Source: Methylobacterium brachythecii
Lineage (GTDB): Bacteria; Pseudomonadota; Alphaproteobacteria; Rhizobiales; Beijerinckiaceae
Length of the DNA: 64,000 nt
Assembly: GCF_014196345.1 (NCBI RefSeq)
Contig: NZ_JACIDN010000005.1
Span: 310,001 to 374,000, forward strand
Direction of reading: 5' to 3'
In this document: one piece after another, positions 36,350-43,632 of the stretch
Layout of the letters: each line of letters begins with the position of its first letter
How positions within the stretch are numbered: the first letter of the stretch is position 1
Notes under the pieces: generated by a model
Seen by the model: only the letters and a program-made list of their open reading frames with translations
What the model was told of the DNA's origin: nothing
Databases searched by the model: none
Translations under genes and position numbers: made by a program

Positions 36350-36364
36350 GTGCAGTCACTGCAC
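36350..36364. promoter_or_regulatory. Perfect 15-bp palindrome, island operator 1
   Basis: GTGCAGT-C-ACTGCAC. A near copy occurs 84 bp away (36433-36449). It lies 176-190 nt upstream of the leader ORF. Confidence 0.6.
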
Positions 36365-36432
36365 CGATGAATACGGACGCCCCTTACGGGTCGGCATCCG
36401 GAATGTATCCCTGGAGGTGGAACGTATTGTTC

Positions 36433-36449
36433 GGTGCAGTCACTACACC
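36433..36449. promoter_or_regulatory. Near-perfect 17-bp palindrome, island operator 2
   Basis: GGTGCAGT-C-ACTACACC, one mismatch pair, and the same core as operator 1. Centre-to-centre distance is 84 bp, about eight helical turns, which would place a bound repressor on the same DNA face at both sites. Confidence 0.6.
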
Positions 36450-36664
36450 TGTGCTGCCGGCCGGGTTGGTGAAGTGAGGATCACGTGCAGCGGGCCGAGA
36501 TAGACCAGCAACTCGTGGTCTTCGGCGTAGCATCCCCAGCGGCGCCCTTCAGGATGTGGGAAGCCGGGAGAGGCCCCGCCGGACAGTCGTTCCGCCCACA
36601 CAGCGCCCAACGGGCAGCTTAAAAACAGAGTTCGGTTCGACACTTCCAAGATCGTTTTGAGCAT
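36443..36664 (-). CDS. Small hypothetical island protein
   Basis: A 73-residue frame, MLKTILEVSNRTLFLSCPLG, with EDHELLVYLGPLHVILTSPT near the C-terminus. AAGGGGG stands 11 nt before the ATG. No family is recognised. Its 3' end overlaps operator 2. Confidence 0.4.
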   Translation of the reverse strand: MLKTILEVSNRTLFLSCPLGAVWAERLSGGASPGFPHPEGRRWGCYAEDHELLVYLGPLHVILTSPTRPAAQV

Positions 36665-36791
36665 TAGAGCACCGTCCCCCTTCTAAGCTTGGTGAGCCTA
36701 TGGTCTAGCTTGCCGATTTGGCTTTAGTCAAGCGTCTATTGTTCCCACATCTGGAACGAATACTCGACAGCGACGACGTCGCTCCTTTGAT

Positions 36792-37478
36792 CTATTGCCC
36801 GTTCTGTCCCTCAAGCTGCTCCAGAAGTCGCGCAACGCTCGTCGGGTGCCACCGAGAACCCCTCGCCGTGGTGATGCCGCGCTCGTTCAGGGCGCTCGCG
36901 ATCCCCGACAGGCTCGTGGTGCCGGCCGCCCGCAACTCTTCCACCAGCGGAGCCATCAGGGCACCCCGCGAGGCCGCCTTGCCCTGGCGGGTCTCCAGCG
37001 CCTTCGCCCGGTCCTCGGTGCTCGGCCGGTAGCCCCTGAAGCCGCCCAAAGTTGTCCCTCTGTCCTTCGCTGCGGCGAGGGCGGCCTTCGTGCGTGCCCC
37101 GATCATCTTCCTCTCGGCCTGCGCCACGACAGCCATCATGTGCACGACCATCTCATTGGCCTCGGGCATGTCGGCAGCCACAAACTGCACTCCAGCCTTC
37201 TCCAGCCCCGTCAGGAAATGCACGTCCCGAGAGAGGCGGTCGAGCTTGGCGATGATTAGCTTGGCCCCGTAGAGCCGGCAGGTGGCAACGGCCCTGGCCA
37301 GCTCCGGGCGGTCGTCGCGCTTGCCGCTCTCGATCTCGGTGAACTCGGCAACGAGCTGCCAGTCGCCCCCGTTGAGGAAAGCGTGGACCGCGCTGCGCTG
37401 CGCCTGAAGGCCGAGACCGGACGACCCTTGCTTGGCAGTGGAGACACGGAAGTAGGCGACGAACTTGCCCTTAGCCAC
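36792..37478 (-). CDS. Serine recombinase (resolvase/invertase family)
   Basis: A 228-residue serine recombinase. The catalytic Ser is in FVAYFRVSTAKQGSSGLGLQ, with the family arginines in SGKRDDRPELARAVATCRL and AKLDRLSRDVHFLTGLE. The C-terminal part (ALNERGITTARGSRWHPTSV) resembles the start of the helix-turn-helix/recombinase region. At 228 residues it is of resolvase/invertase size, not a large integrase. It may resolve or invert island DNA or regulate it; inverted target sites were not found by eye. Confidence 0.92.
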   Translation of the reverse strand: MAKGKFVAYFRVSTAKQGSSGLGLQAQRSAVHAFLNGGDWQLVAEFTEIESGKRDDRPELARAVATCRLYGAKLIIAKLDRLSRDVHFLTGLEKAGVQFVAADMPEANEMVVHMMAVVAQAERKMIGARTKAALAAAKDRGTTLGGFRGYRPSTEDRAKALETRQGKAASRGALMAPLVEELRAAGTTSLSGIASALNERGITTARGSRWHPTSVARLLEQLEGQNGQ

Positions 37479-38210
37479 AGCTTCACATTCCTCTCATCGA
37501 ACGTTGAGAGAAAAGTAAAGTGCGTAGCTTGGTCAGGTCAACCCCGGAAATCAGGGTGGGGCGGACTGTGTTTCGATCTTAAGTGAACCGCAGTGCCCCC
37601 AAGCTCTAAGCTCTGGACGCTCGGCCTTCGACCGTCATTACAGCCTCGCTGCCCGGGGAGACTATCGCACCAGCCGGGTGCAGCACTCCCGTGCGCACTG
37701 CCTTCTTTCGGGTGCCAAATCCGATGGCGGCAGCGGCCCATGTCTCTCCCCAACGAAGGCTTGCGAGTTTTGAGTTGTTACAGCCGAAAGGCGATCCCCA
37801 CTCCCTGCCACATGACGTACAGCTGCATAGGCGGTTGACCTACAAGGACAGGGAACACGGGGTCCCAGACGGCCCCCATGGGGGGAGTTTCGGCCGGTCC
37901 CGGTAAGGTATCCCTCTAAAATTTTTACGCCAGAAACATCCGACGTCCCCGAGAGTTCTGCCACCCAAATTGCTGAGAGCCATCAGCCGGATGCGAGTTA
38001 CTGGCGCTTCAATTGCGAAGGACCCAGCCTAGACCAATACAGGAATGAGCTTCGACCCTGAAGATCGCCGCCCGCACACCTCGTGCAATGAAGCTGTCGC
38101 CCGATAGCCTCGGCAGTAAATACTTGAAACAACAACAGTTACTCCAAAAAACATTAGCACTTCTCAGATAAAACTATTATAATTTGACAGTAGTCATCAC
38201 TCCGTGACCA
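37479..38210. other. Non-coding island gap, 732 bp
   Basis: Between the recombinase start and the thsA stop. Short frames exist but have no ribosome binding site or protein-like composition. The right 300 bp are A+T-rich with no hairpin terminator recognised after thsA. It may hold the recombinase promoter or an unrecognised RNA. Confidence 0.45.
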
Positions 38211-39653
38211 CTAAGATTGCACAGTCGCGGATCGACTAATGATCTTCATAACTAGATCGGCAACCTCCTCTGGATTACCTCGCTTCATGAGGCGCCTGAG
38301 ATCAGCGTTAGATGGCTTGCGAACGCCTAAGTGCTGACGCGAGCCGGAGCCAACGAGTTGAAGGGCAACGGCCTCCGCGACCCCTCCCGTCGATCCAATA
38401 GGGATAATTAGAGAGCCCCTTTCCGCCGCCGCCCTCCATTCTTCCCAAACTCCATCGGCCTTGATGGGGGTTTCATCGCCGAGCTTGGCGCCGCCGAGGA
38501 TGACCACGGTGCCCGATACCCTGGCCATCTCCGACCTTAACGCGGCCCACTGGCTCCGATTGGGCTCACGACCTTCCAACGGCTGGGGAAATGGCCTTAC
38601 GAGGAGGCGGCGCTCCAGGTCCCAACTTCCGGTTTCCTGAAGGGCATCGAAAAAGCCCGAAATGGTGGCCGGGCCGATGGTGAGCCCAGACCCGTTGACG
38701 AGAGCGAAACCGGCGACGCCGAGCCTGTATCCGAGCGCGCGTGCCACTGCGATGTTGAATTCGGTCTGGTCTTGGTGAAGGCCGGTGACCGGCCAGCTTC
38801 CGCTGACCCAGACCCGATTGTTCGCGACCCGGCGCTCAACCTCAAGCAGAAGCTCGTCAATCTCTCCGTAACTCGAAACCTCGACCACATGCAGCCCGTA
38901 GCGCAAAAGGTCTTCTGCCCAATGCTTATGTTGGATGTGGCGGGCCTCGAACTCTTTCTTCGTTTTGAAGTCCTTGCGCTGCGGTGGCCGCACGATTGCG
39001 AAGTGTTCTGGCGGTGTCGTCGTAAATGCTTCTCGTATCAACGATAGGACGTGCCTGACATTCGGGTCCGTGAAGCTCAAGCCGACGAAGAGCATTGAGA
39101 AGCTCGTCATGTGAGCCTGGAGCAAGGGCAAGAACGCCCCGCGATTGACGCGATAGAGCTCATAATCGTCGGTTGCGATGACGATGTCGTTCAGACGGTC
39201 GATCGTGCCGTGCATCTTGAGCAGGCGAGCCGCCCCTGGTCGTGGCCGGATTGATAGGTCATCCGCCCCTGATACGGCCTCCAACGGACGGTTTATGGCC
39301 TCAAACGCTCGCTCGATCAGCCGGTCGTAGTTCGTCGTCCAAATGTTGCGCAGTGGTAACCGTGCCACGACTTCGAGGGCAGGCGGCACCTTCCTGTCTG
39401 GCTTGATGTGGTCGCGGATGACGCCCAGAACGCGCGTCTTACCCGACGACTTGCGAACGCTCCATTGAGCCAGCGCGGCCAAGTCGTGCACGTCGTCTGT
39501 CGCAACGCCTAGCTCATCGCCGATGTCCTGAAGCAGTTGGCGCCACGTCGGGTAGCCCGCCCCTGTGGAGACCCCAGCCCCTATAAAGATGGCGGCCTGA
39601 TCGTCTATGAGAGCCTTAGGATACTCCTCAAGGAAACGGCGTCGCGTATTCAT
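38211..39653 (-). CDS. thsA: Thoeris ThsA-like SIR2-SLOG NADase
   Basis: A 480-residue protein close to the usual ThsA length. The SIR2 domain (about 1-275) has GAGVS at 25-29, TTNYD at 106-110 (catalytic Asn108), KMHG with His148, and MLFVGLSFTDPNVRHVLSLI. The C-terminal SLOG/STALD domain (about 285-470) has WVSGSWPV, LVNGSGLTIGPATISGFFDA and VVILGGAKLGDE followed by PIGSTGGVAEAVA. In Thoeris the SLOG domain senses a cyclic ADP-ribose isomer made by the TIR partner and the SIR2 domain then destroys NAD, aborting phage growth. The ATG overlaps the TIR gene stop (ATGA). Confidence 0.9.
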   Translation of the reverse strand: MNTRRRFLEEYPKALIDDQAAIFIGAGVSTGAGYPTWRQLLQDIGDELGVATDDVHDLAALAQWSVRKSSGKTRVLGVIRDHIKPDRKVPPALEVVARLPLRNIWTTNYDRLIERAFEAINRPLEAVSGADDLSIRPRPGAARLLKMHGTIDRLNDIVIATDDYELYRVNRGAFLPLLQAHMTSFSMLFVGLSFTDPNVRHVLSLIREAFTTTPPEHFAIVRPPQRKDFKTKKEFEARHIQHKHWAEDLLRYGLHVVEVSSYGEIDELLLEVERRVANNRVWVSGSWPVTGLHQDQTEFNIAVARALGYRLGVAGFALVNGSGLTIGPATISGFFDALQETGSWDLERRLLVRPFPQPLEGREPNRSQWAALRSEMARVSGTVVILGGAKLGDETPIKADGVWEEWRAAAERGSLIIPIGSTGGVAEAVALQLVGSGSRQHLGVRKPSNADLRRLMKRGNPEEVADLVMKIISRSATVQS

Positions 39654-40144
39654 GAGTAGCGGGACCGCGTGGTGATTGCGCTCTCGACCCAAGCGGCGAT
39701 GTTATTCCGGATAAAACCGTAAACGCCTTGGCTGTCTACGCCGACAGGGTCGTGCAACGGCACGATTGAAGAGAGCGGCGTCCCGTTGACGTTGAAAGCC
39801 GCAAATGGGTTTGCGCCCGCCGTCGCCGACTGGCGCTGATTGTTCAGAAGGCGGTGCACGCGTATCCCGACCACGCCTCTCCGATCATTCCAGGCCTTCT
39901 CGATCTCGTATTTGATCCAGGGCCTACTAGCGGTTTCAGAACCAACAAGGACAACAGCGCAACTGCGCCCGGACATCTGATCGTCGATCCATCTCTTGAT
40001 CGCTGCATCACCGCCACGCTTCACTGCTTCCCAATCGTTATCTGATAGCTCGGAGTTGCCTTCGAGGGCGCCCATTTGTCGAACTTGGGAGGCTCGCCAG
40101 TGGTCGTTCTTAAAATGGAAGCTGTAGAAGACTTTACGTGCCAT
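39650..40144 (-). CDS. thsB: Thoeris ThsB-like TIR (DUF1863) signal synthase
   Basis: A 164-residue TIR-fold protein of the DUF1863/ThsB type. It begins ARKVFYSFHFKNDHWRASQV, the hallmark start of the family, followed by IKRWIDDQMSGRSCAVVLVG and SETASRPWIKYEIEKAWNDR, where Glu80 (or Glu82) is at the catalytic position. In Thoeris this protein senses phage and makes an ADP-ribose-derived second messenger for ThsA. It is the first gene of the pair, with a 4-nt overlap to thsA. A GGGGAC-type ribosome binding site precedes the ATG. Confidence 0.88.
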   Translation of the reverse strand: MARKVFYSFHFKNDHWRASQVRQMGALEGNSELSDNDWEAVKRGGDAAIKRWIDDQMSGRSCAVVLVGSETASRPWIKYEIEKAWNDRRGVVGIRVHRLLNNQRQSATAGANPFAAFNVNGTPLSSIVPLHDPVGVDSQGVYGFIRNNIAAWVESAITTRSRYS

Positions 40145-40625
40145 GTCCCCGTCCCGTGCTCCATTAGAAGGTGCATTCGCCGTTCAACCATAGATTGGGA
40201 AACGCACACAAGCCAAGCCGACACGGTCGCTTTCGTAGTTCGATGACAGCGAGTGCACGGCGAACGGCAAAGTCAGGAAGGGGGCAAGGATGATTTGCAC
40301 CCCTGCGGGTCGCTTCCGCTACCCGCGCTGCTGCACTCAGAAGCGAACTGCCAAAAATCCGTTCGCTGCCGGCATTGTGGGTTATTATCCGAGGAAGAGT
40401 TTTCCGTCTCTTGGGAGCGTCTTCAGCTACTCCGCGTTCATCAGCGCTATGGCCCTCTCTTGGTCTTCTTGAAGACACCGCGATGAGTGCCCCGAGACCG
40501 CGAGCAAGTGATCGCGCACCCTTGCCAAAGGCGGCCCCTCCAGGCACAACACCTCTGTACAACAATCAACATGGCCGGAAGCGAAAAAGCCTTTTAGATC
40601 AATAGTTCGCGTGGCTCAGGGCCCG

Positions 40626-40647
40626 GTCCTTTCCTGGGCACCATCAG
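40626..40647. repeat. Right attachment-site repeat (attR)
   Basis: Exact copy of 33265-33286. Only the tRNA 3' tail is repeated; the sequence to its left does not form a tRNA. Confidence 0.85.
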
Positions 40648-40707
40648 TTCGCTAGGCGACTGATCCGCATAAACGTTCAGTCAGATCATGTGGTTGGCTA
40701 GGCCGCT

Positions 40708-40935
40708 GTGCTACACAGCGGCGCTACACATGGTCCTTCAGATGTCTCGGCCCCATCTCCTCCCCGCACGAACATTTGTTGGCTCAGGAAGCGAATTCCA
40801 GCCGATCTCGTGGCTGTCTTAGGCCGCAGGAAGGAGGTGCCTTCAGCCTCCGCGCACGCGATCCGGATGAAGCCGACGACACGAAGCTAGGCGGCTGGAA
40901 CGGGCAGATTTTTGCCTGTCTGCTTCCGGGAGGCT
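40708..40935 (+). pseudogene. Remnant of a second tyrosine integrase, N-terminus only
   Basis: Starting 61 nt after the right att repeat, one frame reads NICWLRKRIPADLVAVLGRR. After a frameshift near 40842 another frame continues FSLRARDPDEADDTKLGGWN. Joined, this is the N-terminal pattern of phage-type integrases (the intact island integrase has QRIPADVIG and SLGTRDDNEAKH at the same places). The catalytic domain is missing. The position beside att is where an integrase belongs. Confidence 0.65.
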
Positions 40936-41071
40936 GAACCCGAGAGGCTGACGTTCACTTCCACGCCGACTGACGGCTCTGCGCCCATCTCAGACACGCA
41001 GGAGACATCTCGCGGCTCCCGGAAGTGGATACTCGGCAGAATTTCGGACGGCGGCGCAGCCGCTCCATCAT

Positions 41072-41677
41072 TCAGTCCTTCGAGAGGTTTGGTCGCAGGA
41101 TCGTCAGCATGCGCTCCGCAGACGTACCGGGAGGGAAGAAGCCGAGATAGCCGCCAGAACGGTCCATCAGGTAGATGGAGGCAGAGTGGTCTATGGTGTA
41201 GTCGCTACCCCCAAGCGCGACCTTCTCGTAGAAGACCTTGTAGGAATCGGCAGCGGCGCGAACGGCCTGAGCGCGACCCGTGAGGCCGATGAGGCGTGGA
41301 TGGAAATTGGCCACGTATTCGGCGAGACGCGCAACCGTGTCCCGCTCGGGATCGAGCGTCACGAAGAGCGGCTGAACCTGATCGCCCTCTGCACCTAGAA
41401 GCGTGATCGCCTGCGCGATCTGCTGCAGATCTGTCGGGCAGATATCCGGGCAGGACGTGAAGCCGAAATAGACGAGCAGGAGCTTCCCGCGGAAATCCGC
41501 GTCCGTGCGCGCGTTCCCCTCGTGATCGACGAGCGCGAAGGGACCGCCGATCGGCTCGCGGTTCCACATCAACACGTCCATCAACTCGGCAGCCGTGCGA
41601 CGAGGTGACTCCGCACCCAAAACTGCGGAAGCCCCGACCATCGTCAGCAGCACTGCGCAGGTCGCGATCTTACGCAC
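41072..41677 (-). CDS. SCO1/SenC-family protein
   Basis: A 201-residue exported SCO protein with a signal peptide (MRKIATCAVLLTMVGASAVL) and thioredoxin fold. The copper/thiol motif is GFTSCPDICPTDLQQ, with the distal His in SDYTIDHSASIYLMDRSG. Classical SCO proteins help assemble the CuA site of cytochrome oxidase or control thiols. No oxidase genes are nearby. It overlaps the upstream metallo-hydrolase gene by 8 nt, so the two are co-transcribed and probably act together in the periplasm. Confidence 0.93.
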   Translation of the reverse strand: MRKIATCAVLLTMVGASAVLGAESPRRTAAELMDVLMWNREPIGGPFALVDHEGNARTDADFRGKLLLVYFGFTSCPDICPTDLQQIAQAITLLGAEGDQVQPLFVTLDPERDTVARLAEYVANFHPRLIGLTGRAQAVRAAADSYKVFYEKVALGGSDYTIDHSASIYLMDRSGGYLGFFPPGTSAERMLTILRPNLSKD

Positions 41678-42785
41678 CGAACGTCAGCCGGCTGCCCGTC
41701 GTCGGCACGAGAACGTTGGCCGGCATCTGGGCCTGCGCTTCGAGTGCGAAGTTCAGCCCACTGCAATGCATTGGAATCACGACGTCGGGCTCGAGCTTTC
41801 TGATCTCGGCGACGACCTCAGTGAGATAATCCTTCGGCGCCGGACCGAGATGGAAGCCGCCGACGATCGCGTGCACCTTTTGGACACCAGAGACTTCTTG
41901 CGCCTGCCGGACCGAGTTCACGATCCCGACATGGCCGCAGGAGCTGATCACCACGAGGCCCTTGTTCTTGATGTTGAAGCAGGTCGCGTGCTCGTGGACG
42001 TGCTCGTCGGGAATGATCTTTCCTTCGAGTTCGGCCGCCGAATAATGGGTCGCGTCGCAGCCGAGCCCATCCTTGATGCCGCGCTGGACGAAGGTGTTGG
42101 GCAAGATGCGCTCGATCGAGGAGCGCTTGATGTGGCCCGTGGTGAAGGCGTGTCCCGCCACCACCGTCGGCGTCTCGCAAAGGACCGTCGTGATCCGCCT
42201 TGCCGCCAGTTCGCGGCGGTCGAGTTGGCCGAAATCTGTGAACTGGCCCTGCACGCCGGTTGGGCTGACCCGATGGCAGAAGTTGTCTTCGCCACCGGCA
42301 TAGAGCTTCACCCCGGGCGCGAGCTTGTCCCTGAAGCTGTCGAGGAAACCGGTCAGACCGCCGTAATGGTCGTGATGGCCGTGGCTGACGATCAGCGCAT
42401 CGATCTTGGTCGGGTCGACCTTCAAGATCTCGATGTTGTTCAGAAGCGCGTCGGGGCTGTAGCCGAAATCGAGCAGGATGGTGCGCGCTTCGTCCGCGCG
42501 CTGCGTTTCGACGAAGAGCGACAGTCCCCACTGGTTATGCAGCACCTTCCGATAGTCGCTGCCGCGGCCATTGCCCGGGGGCTGATGCACCACGCCCTGG
42601 ACCGTGCTCGGTTTCAGGAACTGATCATGGGCGGAGTCGATCAGGACCCGGAGGCTCAATTTGTCGACCGTGGGGATCTCGATCTGCGCAGCGCGCGCGA
42701 CCTCGACGCACGAGAACCCAGCGGCTCCCGTGGCAAGAGCAGCCGAGGCTTTCAGAAAGCCGCGCCGGTCCAACACTCCAGCCAT
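41670..42785 (-). CDS. Tat-exported metallo-beta-lactamase-fold hydrolase
   Basis: A 371-residue protein with a twin-arginine signal (LDRRGFLKASAALATGAAGF) and an MBL fold. The metal motif is IVSHGHHDHYGGLTGFLDSF, with later ligands in VISSCGHVGIVNSV and PMHCSGLNF. The layout matches the DHPS-like (dihydropteroate-synthase-like) MBL group. The ATG at 42785 is preferred because the ATG at 42818 lies inside a palindrome. Substrate unknown; the SCO partner suggests redox, metal or sulfur chemistry. Confidence 0.88.
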   Translation of the reverse strand: MAGVLDRRGFLKASAALATGAAGFSCVEVARAAQIEIPTVDKLSLRVLIDSAHDQFLKPSTVQGVVHQPPGNGRGSDYRKVLHNQWGLSLFVETQRADEARTILLDFGYSPDALLNNIEILKVDPTKIDALIVSHGHHDHYGGLTGFLDSFRDKLAPGVKLYAGGEDNFCHRVSPTGVQGQFTDFGQLDRRELAARRITTVLCETPTVVAGHAFTTGHIKRSSIERILPNTFVQRGIKDGLGCDATHYSAAELEGKIIPDEHVHEHATCFNIKNKGLVVISSCGHVGIVNSVRQAQEVSGVQKVHAIVGGFHLGPAPKDYLTEVVAEIRKLEPDVVIPMHCSGLNFALEAQAQMPANVLVPTTGSRLTFGA

Positions 42786-42804
42786 GTCTGCCGACCTCAT
42801 CTGC

Positions 42805-42825
42805 ATATTGAATGCCATTCAATAT
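42805..42825. promoter_or_regulatory. Perfect 21-bp palindrome, operator candidate
   Basis: Arms ATATTGAATG and CATTCAATAT around a single C. It lies 20-40 nt upstream of the preferred start of the MBL-SCO operon, a typical repressor position. No dedicated regulator gene is adjacent. Confidence 0.7.
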
Positions 42826-42915
42826 AGCCGAGGTTGCCGGAATGAGCGTTCTTTATTTCGCCTTCCTAGCGAAAGGATTTGCCTAAGTTACACCACCTCC
42901 CGGGAGAGGATCACC

Positions 42916-43284
42916 TCATGCCCGATCGGTCCCCTTCGGGTGCTTGTGGATCGGATCGACCCAGTAGACGGATTCAGGCCGCTCGACCGGATCGACGTCG
43001 GGCAGGTTGACCACCACCGCCTCGTTGTCCGAGCGCACCAGCACGCAGTGCAGCGGCTCGTCGGTGGAGGCGTTGATCTCCTGGTGCGGCACGTAGGGCG
43101 GCACGAAGATGAAGTCGCCGGGGCCGGCCTCGGCGACGTATTCGAGCCGTTCGCCCCAGCGCATGCGGGCCTTGCCCGAGACGATGTAGATCACGCTCTC
43201 CAAGGCGCCGTGATGGTGGACGCCGGTCTTGGCGTCGGGCTCGATCGCCACCGTGCCGGCCCAGATCTTCTGGGCACCGACACG
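42916..43284 (-). pseudogene. Cupin gene, 5' part removed at an IS boundary
   Basis: Encodes the last about 122 residues of a cupin nearly identical to the intact protein at 50441-50977 (shared VGAQKIWAGTVAIEPDAKTG, HHHGALESVIYIVSGKARMR, FVPPYVPHQEINASTDEPLH). Similarity stops exactly where the IS begins. The missing first 55-60 residues are not found on the other side of the IS. A start at an internal ATG would leave most of the cupin barrel, so residual function is possible but unlikely to be expressed normally. Confidence 0.85.
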
Positions 43285-43350
43285 TGACCTGACCGGCTGG
43301 ATTTGGACCGGGCTGATTGAGAGGATCAGCCAGGACCGAAGGAGTCAGAC

Positions 43351-43632
43351 ATGCGGCGAGGTCAGAAGACGAGCGCGGAGCAGGTCGTGCTGAAGCTGCG
43401 CCAGATCGAGGTGCAGACAGCTCAGGGCAAGAGTTTGTCGCTGGCGTGCAAGGAGGCGGAGATCTCCGAGCAGAGCTATTACCGCTGGCGCAAGGAGTAC
43501 GGCGGCCTCCAGATCGATCAGGCCAGGAAGATGAAGGATCTGGAGCGCGAGAACGCGCGGCTGCGGCGGCTCGTGGCCGACCTTTCCCTGGAGAAGCAGG
43601 TGCTGGCGGACGTCGCCTCGGGAAACTTGTAG
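43351..43632 (+). CDS. IS3-family transposase OrfA
   Basis: A 93-residue protein with a helix-turn-helix (TSAEQVVLKLRQIEVQTAQG, LACKEAEISEQSYYRWRKEY) and a leucine-zipper-like end (KDLERENARLRRLVADLSLE), typical of IS3 OrfA. The slippery heptamer near its end allows production of an OrfAB fusion. Confidence 0.93.
   Translation: MRRGQKTSAEQVVLKLRQIEVQTAQGKSLSLACKEAEISEQSYYRWRKEYGGLQIDQARKMKDLERENARLRRLVADLSLEKQVLADVASGNL
43620..43626 (+). promoter_or_regulatory. Programmed -1 frameshift site G_GGA_AAC
   Basis: In the orfA frame the codons read TCG GGA AAC TTG TAG. A -1 slip gives GGG AAA CTT GTA GCC, which is exactly the orfB frame. The heptamer fits the X_XXY_YYZ rule and lies just before the orfA stop, as in other IS3 elements. 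Confidence 0.85.

Larger units (their letters stand above)
33265..40647. mobile_element. Genomic island in tRNA-Leu(CAG), about 7.4 kb
   Basis: The segment between the two exact 22-bp repeats holds a tyrosine integrase next to attL, a ParB-like gene, a serine recombinase and a Thoeris-type defence pair, with long non-coding, partly A+T-rich gaps that contrast with the surrounding chromosome. No conjugation or phage structural genes are present, so it is a small integrative element or satellite-like island carrying defence cargo. Confidence 0.85.
40145..41071. other. Gap across the right island boundary, 927 bp
   Basis: Left of the repeat at 40626 it contains no supported gene; frames on both strands lack family resemblance. 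Right of it is an integrase remnant (described separately), then about 110 bp with nothing recognised before the SCO1 gene end. Confidence 0.5.

Noticed and set aside
40164..40565. 133-codon minus-strand frame upstream of thsB as a third Thoeris gene
   Set aside because: No ribosome binding site, Arg/Ala-rich low-quality sequence and no TIR or other domain; competing frames on the other strand are equally poor.
40600..40647. Second tRNA-Leu at the right island end
   Set aside because: Only the T-arm/acceptor end is repeated; the sequence to the left cannot fold into D and anticodon arms.
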